Part shown: positions 1 to 16,580 of the stretch, piece by piece | Layout of the letters: each line of letters starts with the position of its first letter | Numbering within the stretch: the first letter of the stretch is position 1 | Assembly (NCBI GenBank): GCA_029204225.1 | Contig: CM055097.1 | Span: 33,604,804 to 33,668,803, forward strand | Direction: 5' to 3' | DNA length: 64,000 bases | Source of the DNA: Diphasiastrum complanatum | Lineage: Eukaryota; Streptophyta; Lycopodiopsida; Lycopodiales; Lycopodiaceae | The notes under the pieces: model-generated | What the model was told of the DNA's origin: nothing | The model's input: the letters and a program-made list of their open reading frames with translations, nothing else | Database searches by the model: none | Program-made: the position numbers and the translations under genes

Positions 1-1134
1 CTGAAAAAATTCTAAGTATATTTGTACCAAGAAGTGTTTATGACAGGTCTACAAGTAATTGTAGATAGTCTTGGACTATAATTGTTTTGAATCTTTAACT
101 TTTCAATATTGATCTCTAATGTAAGGTGAGAACTCACCCAGTGATTCATGTAAATTGAGGTTACATGAAGGTAATGTTATTAGATTGGAGAGAATCAAAC
201 CCAATAGGAAAATTTATCTTTTAGTGTACATCTAAAGGTCAATATAGTATTTCAGATTAGAGATAGTTAATAAGTACTTCCATCTCTAAGTACTTATTTG
301 ATATTGAAGTCAGACTAAAGATTGATTTTGAGGATAAAAGTGAAAGTTAAATGATTGATTTGTTAGCTTTTAGACTTAATCTTCAGGTTTGGTCAACTAC
401 TATCCAGTGCATCATGTAAATTTACTTTATATGATGATGATAGTTAGATGTATTGAAGATTTTGCCCATTTGGAGGATTTATCGCTCATTGTACCTTTGG
501 ACCCTGAATGAGTACTCAAGAGAAGAGATAAACGATTGAGAAATCATTGTATCTCCGTGTGCTTGCTTAGGTTGGTTGGTCAAATTGAGGATAATGATTC
601 ATGGGAAAAAGTTAAAAGAATACAAATTGGATCTTCCCTAGTTACTCGTTCTAAGGACAGAACTAGTTTAAGGGGAGAAGAATGTTATGTCCATGTCCAA
701 TATATGGGATTCGGAGTAATTCCTGACATGGATAGCCGGTCACTCCAGGTGTATATGGTTATTGGTTATGCCTTGTCATTCCGAGCTTGGCTTGTAAAGT
801 AATTAATAATCATATGAAGTCCCAAACCTATAATTGGACATAGGAGCACTTGCATCGTGTCTGATTGTTATAATGCAAGAATAGGAGGTTAATAGCTAAT
901 AAAGGCTGCATGGGAATCCTAAGGAGAATATTCTCTCTTTGGAGAGAAAATACTTACCATGGAAACTTGCCCATCTTCCTATTGGAAATTTAGTTTTTTT
1001 AGCCAGGATTCTTCTCCTCTCTTGCATTCATTCACCATGGCTTGGAGGCTAGATCCCGGAGGAAACTCTAGGAGGGATCTAGGATTGGCTGGGTGGTTTT
1101 GCTCCATAGGTGTCCTTTTGGTTGTTTTGCAACA
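1..1134 (+). mobile_element. Short non-coding LTR element, copy F1 (internal part plus 3' LTR)
   Basis: Bases 1-682 resemble the internal parts of two other copies (53275-53750 on + and 61674-62210 on the minus strand), sharing the stretch around TTACATGAAGGTAATGTTA. They end in a polypurine tract (671-682), after which an LTR starts with TGTTATGTCCATG at 683 and runs to about 1134. No recognisable gag or pol is present, so this looks like a TRIM/LARD-type element mobilised in trans (inference). The left end is cut by the window border. The LTR's right end is set only by comparison with the other copies and may be off by several bases. Confidence 0.6.
683..1134 (+). repeat. LTR of F1
   Basis: The LTR starts TGTTATG directly after a purine tract. 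It shares a GGTTGGGTGGTTTTGC-like segment near its end with F2 (about 54145) and F3 (about 62255, reverse strand). A copia coding fragment begins just downstream. Confidence 0.55.
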
Positions 1135-1149
1135 GGATCTAGTCAGATC

Positions 1150-1905
1150 TTCATAAGGCGATTCTTACACTTATCAATACAAGATGGAGATGAGAGAGTA
1201 AATTTCTCATTCAAGGGCACGAAAAAGACCAATGGATCCAAGAAAGATCATGCAAAGGAGTCGAAGGAGGAGGATCAAGCATCAAGTTCAAAGGAAAAGG
1301 ACAAGTCAAAGCTAAAATGCTTCTTTTGTGGAAAGAGGGGGCATTATGCATCCGAATGCTACAAGAGGCAAAGAGCACAAGAGGAGGAGGACAAACAAGG
1401 AAACCCTGCACATGAAGAGGAGAAAGATGAAGTAGATGTATTCTTGATGGCATCTACATCCTCACCAACAAGCAATAGCAATTTAAGAGACACCTGGTGG
1501 ATTGATAGTGGGGCTAGCTCCCACATGACCTGTGAAAAAGACTTTTTCTCAACCTTACACTCATTCAATGATGCTAAAAATTTTGTCTTTACTGCAAGCG
1601 ATGAAGAGTGTAGGATAGATGGTGTTAGTACCATCTCTTTGTATCTAGAATCCTCAATAAGTATGAATCTAGAAAATGTCCTTTATGTACCATCAATTAC
1701 CAAGAATATGCTAAGTGTTGGTCAACTTTTGAAAAGTGGTTGGGATGTCCACTTTAAGCATGGAGTTTGTTCCATTTTTAAGAATGATGTTTGCATTGGA
1801 AAAGGATTCAAACATGGAAGATTGTTTAAATTGGAAGCTAATATTGCTTTTGAGAATGTGAGCTTGGCAAATGAGAAGATCACTCAAGTAGTGGTCAATT
1901 TCTGT
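1150..1905 (+). pseudogene. Ty1/copia gag-protease fragment
   Basis: One open frame contains, in order, a basic/acidic gag tail, a CCHC zinc knuckle (CFFCGKRGHYASEC, about 1318-1359), the copia protease active-site block WWIDSGASSHMT (about 1495-1530), and the protease to GAG-pre-integrase region with NMLSVGQLL (about 1708-1734). The frame then enters unrelated DNA near 1905. The gag N-terminus, integrase, RT and RNase H are absent. It is a truncated piece of a polyprotein whose family members form virus-like particles and process Gag-Pol. It is closest in wording to the gag of element B (46.7 kb). It joins the F1 LTR abruptly. Confidence 0.85.
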
Positions 1906-2099
1906 GCAAAGAATTTTACACATAAAGCAGGGGTTGTGTTGTGCTTTATCGATACCATTTACGTAAAGAAATTTGGTAAGCCATTGTAGTTCATCATTGG
2001 CAATCCTATTCTTAGTAAGAGAAGTAGTATTTCCATGAAGCCATTTACCCTTTCTAATATAGCTTAATGCACTATCTTTACAAAACTCAACATGTTTCA

Positions 2100-3695
2100 T
2101 TTTTGTAGTTTTGTCTAAAAATGCATAGGTAAAAGTTTCATAAGTTTAAGCCAACCGTCATAAAGTTCAGAAGCAACTTCCTTCACATTAGTTTGCCTTA
2201 AAATAATATGGTTTAGGCCTTTTTCTAATGATTTTTGTAAAACAAACTTTTAAAAATATTACAATCTGTGCATACAACATGACCAAATTTTTTTGAGATA
2301 AAGTTTTTAAAATGCTTAAAAGTAAGACAATGATAGGAACGTAGGTTTTCTATATCAAATTTACAAAAAATATCATAAGGGAAATACCATTCACATTTTA
2401 CACTCGGTAGGTATGACCAGCCAAATGTGATATCATGAAAGAGTTCGTCTACAATACCAAAAAGTCTGCGTAAAATAAGAGCATGAAAGTGCTTCACATG
2501 GATAGCCTCAAAAACACTGTTACGGTAACACGAATGCAAAAAAGACTCCTTGTGTCGCTGCTAGTGGAGATGACCGATTGCTGAAGTACTGATTTCCCTT
2601 CTAACTGTCCCATCTTCATCATGCACATCAATTAGGATCTGTAAAAGCTCAATTTTTTGACTGGTAGATCATCCTTGGTGCCACTGCTTTGTCCTTCGTT
2701 TCCTTTGAAATATGAAAACTATTTTAGGCTTTCCAGCTCCTAATCCATAAATGACTGAGTTTGGATTGTTAAGATTGAAAGAGCCAGTCCTTTTGTTCGA
2801 GTTCTGGAAGTGCTTATCTTGGAGGGTAGAGAAGCTAGGTCGTTTTACAAGGCACTCTATTTCTTGGATATTTTTGGCATCTCTCAAAGGTGCAAGGAGT
2901 TTGGCAGAGGAATATTTAGCAAATTCAATGGAAGCATCAATCATGTACTAGCGAATAAAGAGAAAAGTTAGGAGTGATTTCACTACATCCCTAGCTGGTT
3001 TATGAAGCCACATGAAGAATGCATTCATCTGATTTTGGAGGTAAGCACCAGAAATTTTTTTTGGCAAGGTTATTCATCATGAACCAGATAGCATGGTCAA
3101 ACCAAATGACGAAATACCTATTTTTGCATTTTTCACCACATCTATATTTAAGCAAAGGTCTTTTCTAGTTCTAGATTCTAGCTTGGTGTAGGTTCATTCT
3201 ATTGAAGCCAATTTCAAAGTGACCTCTAATTCTAGCCCAAGTTTGCTCAAAGGGACAGCGAGAGGGTTCGAATTTGTTCATATGAATAATGGCATCGAAA
3301 GAAACATGGGTCTCAAGCGAAGGATTTTTATGCAGGGCGGCCAACTTGCAGACTTGTCTCTCTTTTTCTATCAAATGAGTCATCATGATCCAAAGATCAA
3401 TAGGATGGGTGCAAGGAAATTGAAAGAAGGAAGTTAAATTGAATGTTTGAAACGTCACTAATAAACAACAAATATTTGACATTTTTTATGAACAAACTAT
3501 TTTATCTTGTGCTTAAATACTCTTATGCCAAAATTTGTCATACACTTTTCCATCACTACTTTTCTTGTATTCGAAAAGCAAAGTGGAATGGTTGAATGCA
3601 GTTAGCTTAATCTCATACCTGGATGATGGTGGCAGCATAATCTTGAGAAGATGCCATGATTTATTCGGTAACATCGTTTCTTCATGCATTACCAC
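2100..3695 (-). pseudogene. Unrecognised decayed coding block
   Basis: On the minus strand four open stretches follow one another (3695-3513, 3482-3171, 2944-2669, 2539-2225) with few stops between them. Their composition looks protein-like and rich in H, F, C and K, for example RCPFEQTWARIRGHFEIGFN near 3230 and ISKKFGHVVCTDCNIF near 2290. I do not recognise the family and see no zinc finger, transposase triad or polymerase motif. It could be a relic of a DNA transposon, an endogenous viral sequence or a dead host gene. That the four stretches form one ancestral protein is an inference. Confidence 0.3.
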
Positions 3696-3699
3696 AACA

Positions 3700-4844
3700 A
3701 GACTTATTGATGAGCTAAAACCATAAGAGTGACAACTGAAAAATATAAAGAGGCTTTTAATCTCAGTCAGTATACTTCACAGCCAGTATGAAAGGAAATG
3801 ATGATATCTTAATTAGTTCCATAAGAGCATGAATGGTGTCATACTTGTGATCGGTATAAGCTTTGCTATTATCGAGAGATAAGAGTAAAGCTCTGGAAAT
3901 GTAGATTGCAAGAAAATATCATGAAAGAATTACAACTAGAAGAAACTCCACTAAGTAGAGTAATCGAAGACAAGATATCTATGTTATCAATTGCATTGTT
4001 GTAGTTTAGAATAGAGAGTGGGTATAGTAGGGTTTCATAAAAGTATATCTAGCAGTAGTACTGCTATGTATGAGTAGAAGATGCATATGGCTGTTAGCAT
4101 CGTGTTTCTTTAACAGGAGATCATCATGTCCTGGAAAGAAAAGTATAATCTTAGTGTGTTTGTTGTAAAAACATTAAGCAATCAAGCAAAGAGAATACTA
4201 GTTCCCTTATCGGGTTGCTATTTAAGCATTATTGGTTTTACCAGCGCACTTCTACGTAGACAAGTATTCATAATGTGAGAAGCAATACTTCAAACATTCA
4301 CTCAACATGCATATTAAGCATATTGTCAGCAGGCCATTGTTGTCTTCCAGCATATTACTTCTACAACAAAATATATGTGGGATGCTTAGACCACATGCCC
4401 ACTCGTCAATGGCCCTTTGAGATTAGAGAGTGTGTTCTTATTAGTGGGCAACAATGATCAGAGACCGCGTTTATATTAGCGATCAACAGCATTCCACAAT
4501 CATCATCAATGACTAAGTGATAAAGCAAAGGATACAAATAGTATCATCGTTATGAAGAAGAGAGACAGTGCGTAGTTTGTCCGCGCATTCATTACATACA
4601 TAGTGAGTACCAAAAGCATGTGGTTGATAGGTAGTACACATACCTGAGCACGTTGATGTTTGAAGAAGTCATTTTGGGATGGGCGTGTCCAAACTCTCTT
4701 TGTAACATAAGAGATAAAAAAGATGAAGAGGAGAAGAAAAAGAGGTGGAGACCTCAAAGCAAGGCATTCTTTTATAGCAAAGTTAGTGCGTCCGGTATTT
4801 TTAGTTATGCTTTCAACTACGTAATTCTAGGCGGTCTGTTAGGA
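3700..4844. other. No gene recognised
   Basis: AT-rich DNA with only short open stretches on either strand. No retroelement motif or RNA gene was recognised. Confidence 0.4.
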
Positions 4845-5243
4845 TTACTTGTACAGAGCCATGCGTTTCTTTTTTTTTGGTTGGGCCCCATTTGCCATCT
4901 TGAGGGAGTAAAATTTCTTCCTGAGATGTAGCTTGGAAGCTATATCTCGCACTTCATATAACATGTTGAAGATGTCCCAGACTTCCTTGGATGTCTGAGC
5001 TTTGGACACATGGCCGATTTGCATGCCCGAGATGTTGAAAATGATCAGAGCAAATGCTTTGCCATTCTTCAGCTTCCATCGGGAGATTGTTGTGTCATCG
5101 GCTTCGGGTCTTGCCTCTTCACCTGTAACGACGTCATACAATTCCTTAACCATTAGCATAGTTCTCATTTTAAATTTCCACAGATGGTAATTAGCTCCAT
5201 CAAGCTTGTCCATGATAAAAATGGCTTTCCCTTGGGAATCCAC
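4845..5243 (-). pseudogene. Copia gag N-terminal fragment
   Basis: The translated minus strand matches the copia Gag start: KLDGANYHLWKFKMRTML followed by a UBN2-like helical region with SKEVWDIFNMLYE. It breaks off near 4880, before the zinc knuckle. The frame opens with GTG at the expected start region rather than ATG, so the start may be mutated. A primer-binding site lies upstream at 5461-5476 on the same strand, which fixes the orientation. Protease and pol are missing. Confidence 0.8.
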
Positions 5244-5460
5244 GTGGAAGATTAGTCTAGATGATAGTAGTAACTATCAGTGACTTAAGTATGAAAATCT
5301 AGTGTTAAATTTCAGAACAAAAATAGTGATCCTATTTGCTAGTAGGATTAGGTTCTGTGGGAAGCTTATCAGGCTATAGAAATAGTTCTGACAAAAAAAA
5401 TCGCTTAATAAATTAGATGAACTCTATATTAAAGCTCTAAATAATCAGAGAATAGTAACC

Positions 5461-5476
5461 TCAAACTCTGATACCA
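5461..5476 (-). other. Retrotransposon primer-binding site
   Basis: Read on the minus strand it is TGGTATCAGAGTTTGA, the complement of the 3' end of plant initiator-Met tRNA. The adjoining bases from 5477 rightward should be the 3' end of a minus-strand LTR (…CCCCAACA). The LTR's far end was not identified. Confidence 0.75.
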
Positions 5477-5565
5477 TGTTGGGGAATGCTAGAGCAATTT
5501 TCCTCGGTGCGTGCACTACCGGTTAACAGTAGGCAAATACGATAATAGAGTTAATTTAGAGCTAT

Positions 5566-6317
5566 GTGCGCGGTGATAGCGGAAGCAAGAGAGCTATTGA
5601 GCAGTCTCACAATCAATTGGTGGCGGGGCAAATGCTGCAGACCTTGATTGATCAAGTCGTGCGGCTGAACCAAGAGAGAGAAAAAGAGAGGAAAGAGAGC
5701 CAGGCATTGGGTCCCCCCAGGCTAGTTGAAGAAAGCATAACAAGAAGCTCAACATCACAACAACACATGGCCACTCTGTAGGGTCCAGATCCTCCAAGAG
5801 AAGACCGCGTGACAAACTTATCAATCAGACCGCCAACACCTCTTGCTGAAACAAACCATGTTGGAGTAGGAGCGAGAATCTCTCAGGACCAATGAGAGGT
5901 CACTCAAAGATTAAATTTGCCAACCGGAGCGCAACGTATCAACAGAGCAGATAGAATTATAGAGAGCCTAGGCCAATTTTTCCACATACAGGCAGCCTTG
6001 GAGCTAAGGTCCAACAATTTGCCTAGTAGGTGCAGGCCATCCAGACTGCCCTCGATCAAATGGTAGCGTCTGTAGAAGAAGAAACACTGGCCACCCAAAA
6101 GCTGCAAAAGAAGCACGCCGAGTATTACAAGGGCCATTCTAGTCGAGTGCTGCAAACCTACCAGGACAAGCGCAAACTTCATGATGTTATGCTCAATACC
6201 AAGGATACGGAGCTGGCAACCCTACGCATCATGCTCCAAGAAGATGAGCAAGCGCTAAAGGAAATTGAAGGCCAATTGATAAGTAATAACAATTTGCTTA
6301 ACAAAAACTGCTTGTGA
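5566..6317 (+). pseudogene. Broken coiled-coil coding block, origin unknown
   Basis: Open stretches on + carry Q/E/R-rich heptad-like sequence: QTLIDQVVRLNQEREKERKE near 5640, then in a shifted frame from 6030 VQAIQTALDQMV…EEETLATQKLQKKHAEYY… to a stop at 6317. Stops at 5779 and 5893 and a frame change near 6028 mean no intact protein. It is GC-richer than its neighbours, like the block at 50.2-52.1 kb. Coiled coils of this kind occur in retroelement gag or extra ORFs and in many host proteins, so no function is assigned. Confidence 0.35.
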
Positions 6318-11859
<5,542 letters not shown>

Positions 11860-11929
11860 TAAAATTAGGGTAGTGTCACCTTCATTTATATAGAGATCAC
11901 AATGCATTTTAGTGCACTAGGTGCTTGAT

Positions 11930-12801
11930 AATGCCCACCGTTAGATACAGCTTCAAGTCCTTGTTAGATCAGTTATCAGCTGTAGGATGTTCTATTCAAG
12001 ATGACGATGCCGTTATGACCTTGCTTTCCTCTCTTCCAAAGTCCTATGAGCTTTGTGGTGATGATCTCAACAAAACCTGACCTCACTCTTCAAAAGTTGA
12101 TCGGTCATCTTCGTCAAGAAGAAATGCGGAGAAAGACTAGCAGCCTATCCATCAAAGACAAATCCATGGCTCTATACACCAAGAAAAAGACTATTCCAAG
12201 GGCAAGAATCAAGTGCAACAGCAACAACAGAAGCCTCACACTCTAGGTGAGTATGGTGGATCGCGCAAAAAGCTTTTCTACAGATATTGCAAAAGAGCTA
12301 ATTACAACATAAGGAGTGTCGCATCCGCATCTACAACGAGGCAAAGAAGCAACAACAACAACAACAGCCAGACTCCTCCAACACGGCGGAATTCAAGGAG
12401 TCAGATACACACTTGTTAATGGCTTACAACAGTAGCGAAGACTGTGATAGTTGGTACCTAGACAACGATGCTACCCAACACATGACCTCTCGCAAGGAAT
12501 GGTTTATGCAGTACACAGCTTACAGTAGAGACCAATTTATCTACCTCAGAGATTCTAGCACCATAAACGTGGAAGGCAAAGGAGCAGTAAAGATCAGCCT
12601 CAACAACGATCTGTCCATTTGTGCTCCTAACGTCCTTCACGTTCCTCAGTTATCAAAGAATTTGTTATCAGTCTCTAAGATAACTGATGAGGGCTACACT
12701 GTTACTTTCTCATCTGAGTTGTACAATACTCGAGGAAGATACTATTGTGACTACATGCACTAGAGTCGGCAAGCTTTACGTACTCTCTAATTCAGTTGCA
12801 T
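11930..12801 (+). pseudogene. Copia element E, gag-protease part (left of insertion D)
   Basis: Gag wording SLLDQLSAVG…VMTLLSSLPKSYE appears near 11955-12050. It is followed by a zinc-knuckle region in which the first cysteine is lost (about 12270-12330). The protease block then reads CDSWYLDNDATQHMTSRKEWF (about 12440-12500), where the usual D-S-G triad is D-N-D, so the protease would be inactive. The reading continues to LLSVSKITDEG and stops at 12761. No 5' LTR was found; a GA tract lies just upstream. The integrase, RT and RNase H of the same orientation resume at 18941, after element D. Confidence 0.75.
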
Positions 12802-12819
12802 TGTAAAAATTACAGCAGA

Positions 12820-13493
12820 TAAGGATCCTAAAACACTTGAAATGATGAGGGAAACAATAGATTATGATTTCATAAGATTAGCACAAGTTGAACCATCAAA
12901 ATCCATCAAAAATCTATGCTTGAACCTCACTAAATGGCCCAAATCCTTGAAGAAGGCTTCACACGTGTGAAAGTACGGCCTCCCACAGTCTGAGAACTGT
13001 ACACCAGACCTACATTCAATCCTATAATCATTAGTAATCACAAGTACTCAAACAATTATGAACATAGAGAGCAACTGCACCATTATGAGAGAAAAAACAT
13101 GAAATTGCTTGATTGATTTTGGTGAGATATGATCACCTATATATACATGATCCATCATGGTTTTGGGCAGGTATGAGTAGCCCTAAACCTATCCCTAATG
13201 CTAATTTTGGTGGATCTTTCATCCCTACCAGGTTAGGGTTGGAATCTTGGAGATCCCTCAACAATGCAAAAACTACTAAAAATAGCTCCTATTTTTTCTC
13301 CCTTGTATCTAAGCATAATTTGGACTCATTCCAAAGGTTCTAATACTTAGGTCTACTTGAGAACATCCTTATGAATGGAATCCTATGCTATTTGGCACGT
13401 GTGACAAGCCACATCATGACCATCTAACTATTTACAAGTCATATGACCAAAACTAGTCAAGCTAGAATTGTGAATTTTTAACACTCCTCCTCA
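12820..13493 (-). repeat. 3' LTR of element D
   Basis: Minus-strand LTR beginning TGTTAAAAATTC at 13493 and ending …AGGATCCTTA at 12820. About 98% identical by eye to 18289-18940 and to 52154-52810. It contains the palindrome CACACGTGTG at 12960-12969. Confidence 0.85.
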
Positions 13494-13504
13494 CTATCTA
13501 GCTT
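13494..13504 (-). other. Polypurine tract of element D
   Basis: GTGAGGAGGAG on the minus strand, immediately before the LTR start. This is the usual plus-strand priming site. Confidence 0.75.
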
Positions 13505-13995
13505 GGTTCAATCATTGCATTACTAATCACTCCAAGTGATGATCTGAACTTCATAAAAGGTGTCTTTTGAAGTGGTTTAGTAAGTAGATCAGCTACACAT
13601 TCATTGCTTGGAACATGCTCCAAAGCAATCTCCTTGGCTTGCACCATTTCTCTCACAAAGTGATGGCATATCTCAATGTGCTTAGACCTTGCATGGAAGA
13701 TTGGGTTAGATGCAAGGTGTTGGGCTGATATATTGTCATTGTAGATGATTGGGACCTTTTCTGAATCCATGATCTTTAGTTCCACCAATAATCTCTTGAT
13801 CCAAAGTACCTCCTTTGTAGTGGTTGTCAAAGCTTTGTACTCGGCCTCGGTTGAAGATAGAGGTATAGTTTCTTGCTTTTTTGAAAGCCATGAAACCACA
13901 CCTTCTCCTATGAAAGTTGAATAGGCACTTGTTGATTTCCTATCCCTCTTGTCCCCTGCAAAATCTGAATCACTAAATGCATGAAGGTTAATCAC
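13498..13995 (-). pseudogene. Element D RNase H
   Basis: The frame reads HAFSDSDFAGDKRDRKSTS…SWLSKKQETIPLSSTEAEYKAL… and ends ECVADLLTKPLQKTPF, the full copia RNase H with D (SDSDFAGD), E and D (TEAEY) and the terminal ADLLTKPL block. It removes RNA from the RNA:DNA hybrid during reverse transcription. A single in-frame stop just upstream (near 14005) separates it from the RT frame. The domain itself looks complete. Confidence 0.9.
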
Positions 13996-14004
13996 ATCTC
14001 CTCT

Positions 14005-14991
14005 TTATAGAATCCCAAAATCCAATGTACCCGAGATGTATCTTAGAATCCTCTTAGCCTTTTTCCAATGGATATTCAATGGTTTTTGCATGGATTGGCT
14101 CAACCTACATACACTAAAGCTAAGATATGGTCTAGTTATAGTGATCCACATTAAGGAGCCTATAAGTTGCCTAAACAAAGTGATGTCCATGAAGGATCTT
14201 TCATCATCTTCATTTGGCACTTTTATATCTTGCTCCATTGGTGTGTCAACACTTTTGCACTCTTCCATCTTAAATTTCTTCAAAAGACTTTGAGCATAGT
14301 TTACTTGATTTATAAAGATAAAATCAGATCCTCTAAGAGCTTCTATGCCTAAGATGAAGTGAAGACACCCTAGATCTACCATCTTGAACTCTAAGGATAG
14401 ATCTATCTTGATTTTTTCAATACCATCAACACTATTTCCACTAATGATGATGTCATCTACATAAATGAGTAAAAGTACAATACCAACATCATCGAAATTA
14501 ATGTAAAGAGTGGGATCATATTCACTTTGAACAAAAGAAAGTGAAATAAGATAGCAATGTAATTTTGAATTCCAAGATCTCGAGGCTTGCTTTAAGCCAT
14601 AGATGCTTCTTTGGAGATGGCATACTTTGTTCTCCATTCCATGCTTGATGAACCCTTGTGGCTGCTCCATATAGATATCCTCTTCCAAAAAACCATTCAA
14701 GAAAGCATTAGAGACATCCATTTGACATAGAATCCATCCAAAATGTGATGCAAGTGCAATGATTAGTCTTATTGTGACCATCTTGGCCACAGGTGCAAAA
14801 GTTTCCTCATAGTCTATCCCTCTCTCTTGAGCATAACCTTTTGCAACTAATCTTGCTTTATGTTTGTTAACACTCCCATTTGCATTCAACTTAAGCTTGA
14901 AGACCCACTTGCATCCTATTACATTCCTTTGAGGTCTCTCAACAAGCAACCAAGTTTCATTCTCAATCAAGGCATCATATTCATCCAACAT
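14005..14991 (-). pseudogene. Element D reverse transcriptase
   Basis: 328 codons. They carry the copia RT blocks KARLVAKGYAQERGIDYEETFAPVAK, QMDVSNAFLNGFLEEDIYMEQP, SIYGLKQASRSW and the catalytic YVDDIIISG, followed by the connection region (QLIGSLMWITITRP). The palm aspartates (MDV and YVDD) are present, so the domain is chemically intact. It is cut off from the upstream integrase by two stops near 15003-15093 and from RNase H by one stop. Confidence 0.93.
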
Positions 14992-15090
14992 AGCTTTATA
15001 CTATTCTTTGGAGTTCAATGCATCTTCAACATTAGATGGTTCTTCAAAACTAGATAAAGCATAAGAAGTGGATGAGATAATCTCAACTTG

Positions 15091-15585
15091 CTATCCTTTT
15101 CCTTGATATGTGAGCCTTGATGGCTCCACTTTTGCCCTTGAAGATCTCCTTGGTGTGATAGGTGGGTTTGGTGCTTGCTCCTCCATGAGCTCCTCCTCAA
15201 AACCAAGATCTTGCTCCTCGGCCATATTTTTCTTGATTGTTGGAGCACTTGAGCCTTCTTCAAGCATATGCATATGATGTTCATCAAAGATGACATCCCT
15301 TGAAACAACAAATTTGTTCAAGGATGGGAGATAGACTTTGTAGCCCTTGCTTGAGCTTGCATATCCAAGCATGATCCCTCTTGTGGAAGATGGATCCTCC
15401 TTGGTTCTTGTTTCCAATGGCACATGCACATAACATATACACCTAAAAACTTTCAAGTGATTAAGATTGGGTTTCTTTCCATACAACATCTCATAAGGAG
15501 TTTTGCCTTCAATTGCTTTGCAAGACACCCTATTCATCAAGTAGTTTGCACATACAAGAGACTCACCCCAAAAGGATTTGGGCAA
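15091..15585 (-). pseudogene. Element D integrase C-terminal part
   Basis: Reads PKSFWGESLVCANYLMNRV…ALYGKKPN-like wording (here EMLYGKKPNLNHLKVFRC) and GIMLGYASSSKGYKVY, the typical copia integrase C-terminal region, then an acidic linker toward RT. A frame break near 15590-15790 separates it from the catalytic core. Confidence 0.9.
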
Positions 15586-15599
15586 ACAAGCATCTAATC

Positions 15600-16580
15600 T
15601 TAAAGCCTTAGAACATTCACATAATGTTCTATTCCTTCTTTCAGCAACTCCATTTTGTTGAGGAGTGTAAGGACAAGAAGTCTCTTTCTTGATCCCTTCC
15701 TCCTCACAAAAGGCCTTGAACTCATTGGAGATGAATTCTCCACCATTGTCACTTCTAAGAATCTTGATGCTATGATTATGATGCTTTCCACAAACAACTT
15801 GAGCTTTACAAAAGTATCAAATACTTGAGACTTGAAGGAAAGTAAGAACAAACAACAATATCTTGAGTAGTCATCAATGAAGGTTAAAAACATGGATGAA
15901 CCTCCATTAGATTTGGTGCTAGCAATGTGCACATCCGAGTGTATGAGTTCAAGAGGATGAGATGACTTTGTGATGGAGTTAGGAAACACCTTCTTATGTG
16001 CCTTGGATAAGGCACAAGCTTCACAAACCTTGTCTTCCTTCCCAATAGACCTTGGTAGGCCTAAAGCATACTCCTCCTTGATCATAGCCTCCATGGAACC
16101 CGAGTTGACATGTCCAAGTCTTTTGTGCCACAAAGTAAAGGTAGATATCTTGCTCTTCTCGGCCAACATGACAACATTAGTATCCACAAATGCATCCAAC
16201 TTATAAAGTTTTCCAAGTCTAGTGCCCTTAGCCACTATCTTACCCTTCTTCTTGATGAAACATTCATTTGAAGCAAAGTCAACATTGAAACCATTGTCTA
16301 CCATTTGGCCAACACTTAGTAGATTCTTTGTTATTGTAGGAATGTACAAAACACCTTCTATGTTGATCTTTTTGGAAGATCCTAAGCAAAGGGGAATGCT
16401 ACCAACTCCTTCAATCTTACAAGCTTCATCATTTGCTGTATAGATAGACTTTATAGGTCCATCATAAGATAAGAGAGAAGAGAAAAACTCCCTTTTACTA
16501 GTCATGTGTGAACTAGCACCCGAGTCAATCCACCAAGGATCTTCTCCTTTGAACCTTGTTGAAGAAAATATGGACATCAT
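15600..16580 (-). pseudogene. Element D protease, GAG-pre-integrase and integrase core
   Basis: Starts at the inversion breakpoint, then WWIDSGASSHMTSKREFF (protease active site), KNLLSVGQMVDNG, the H-H/C-C zinc-binding pre-integrase (LWHKRLGHVNSG … CEACALSKAHK) and the integrase core first Asp blocks (HSDVH, FIDDYSRY). A frameshift around 15790, just before the expected third acidic position, scrambles the C-terminal 60 or so residues of this frame. Confidence 0.9.

Noticed and set aside
13113-13343. 76-codon ORFs repeated at 13113, 18570 and 52446
   Set aside because: They are the same stretch of the D-family LTR in three copies; LTR sequence, not a gene.
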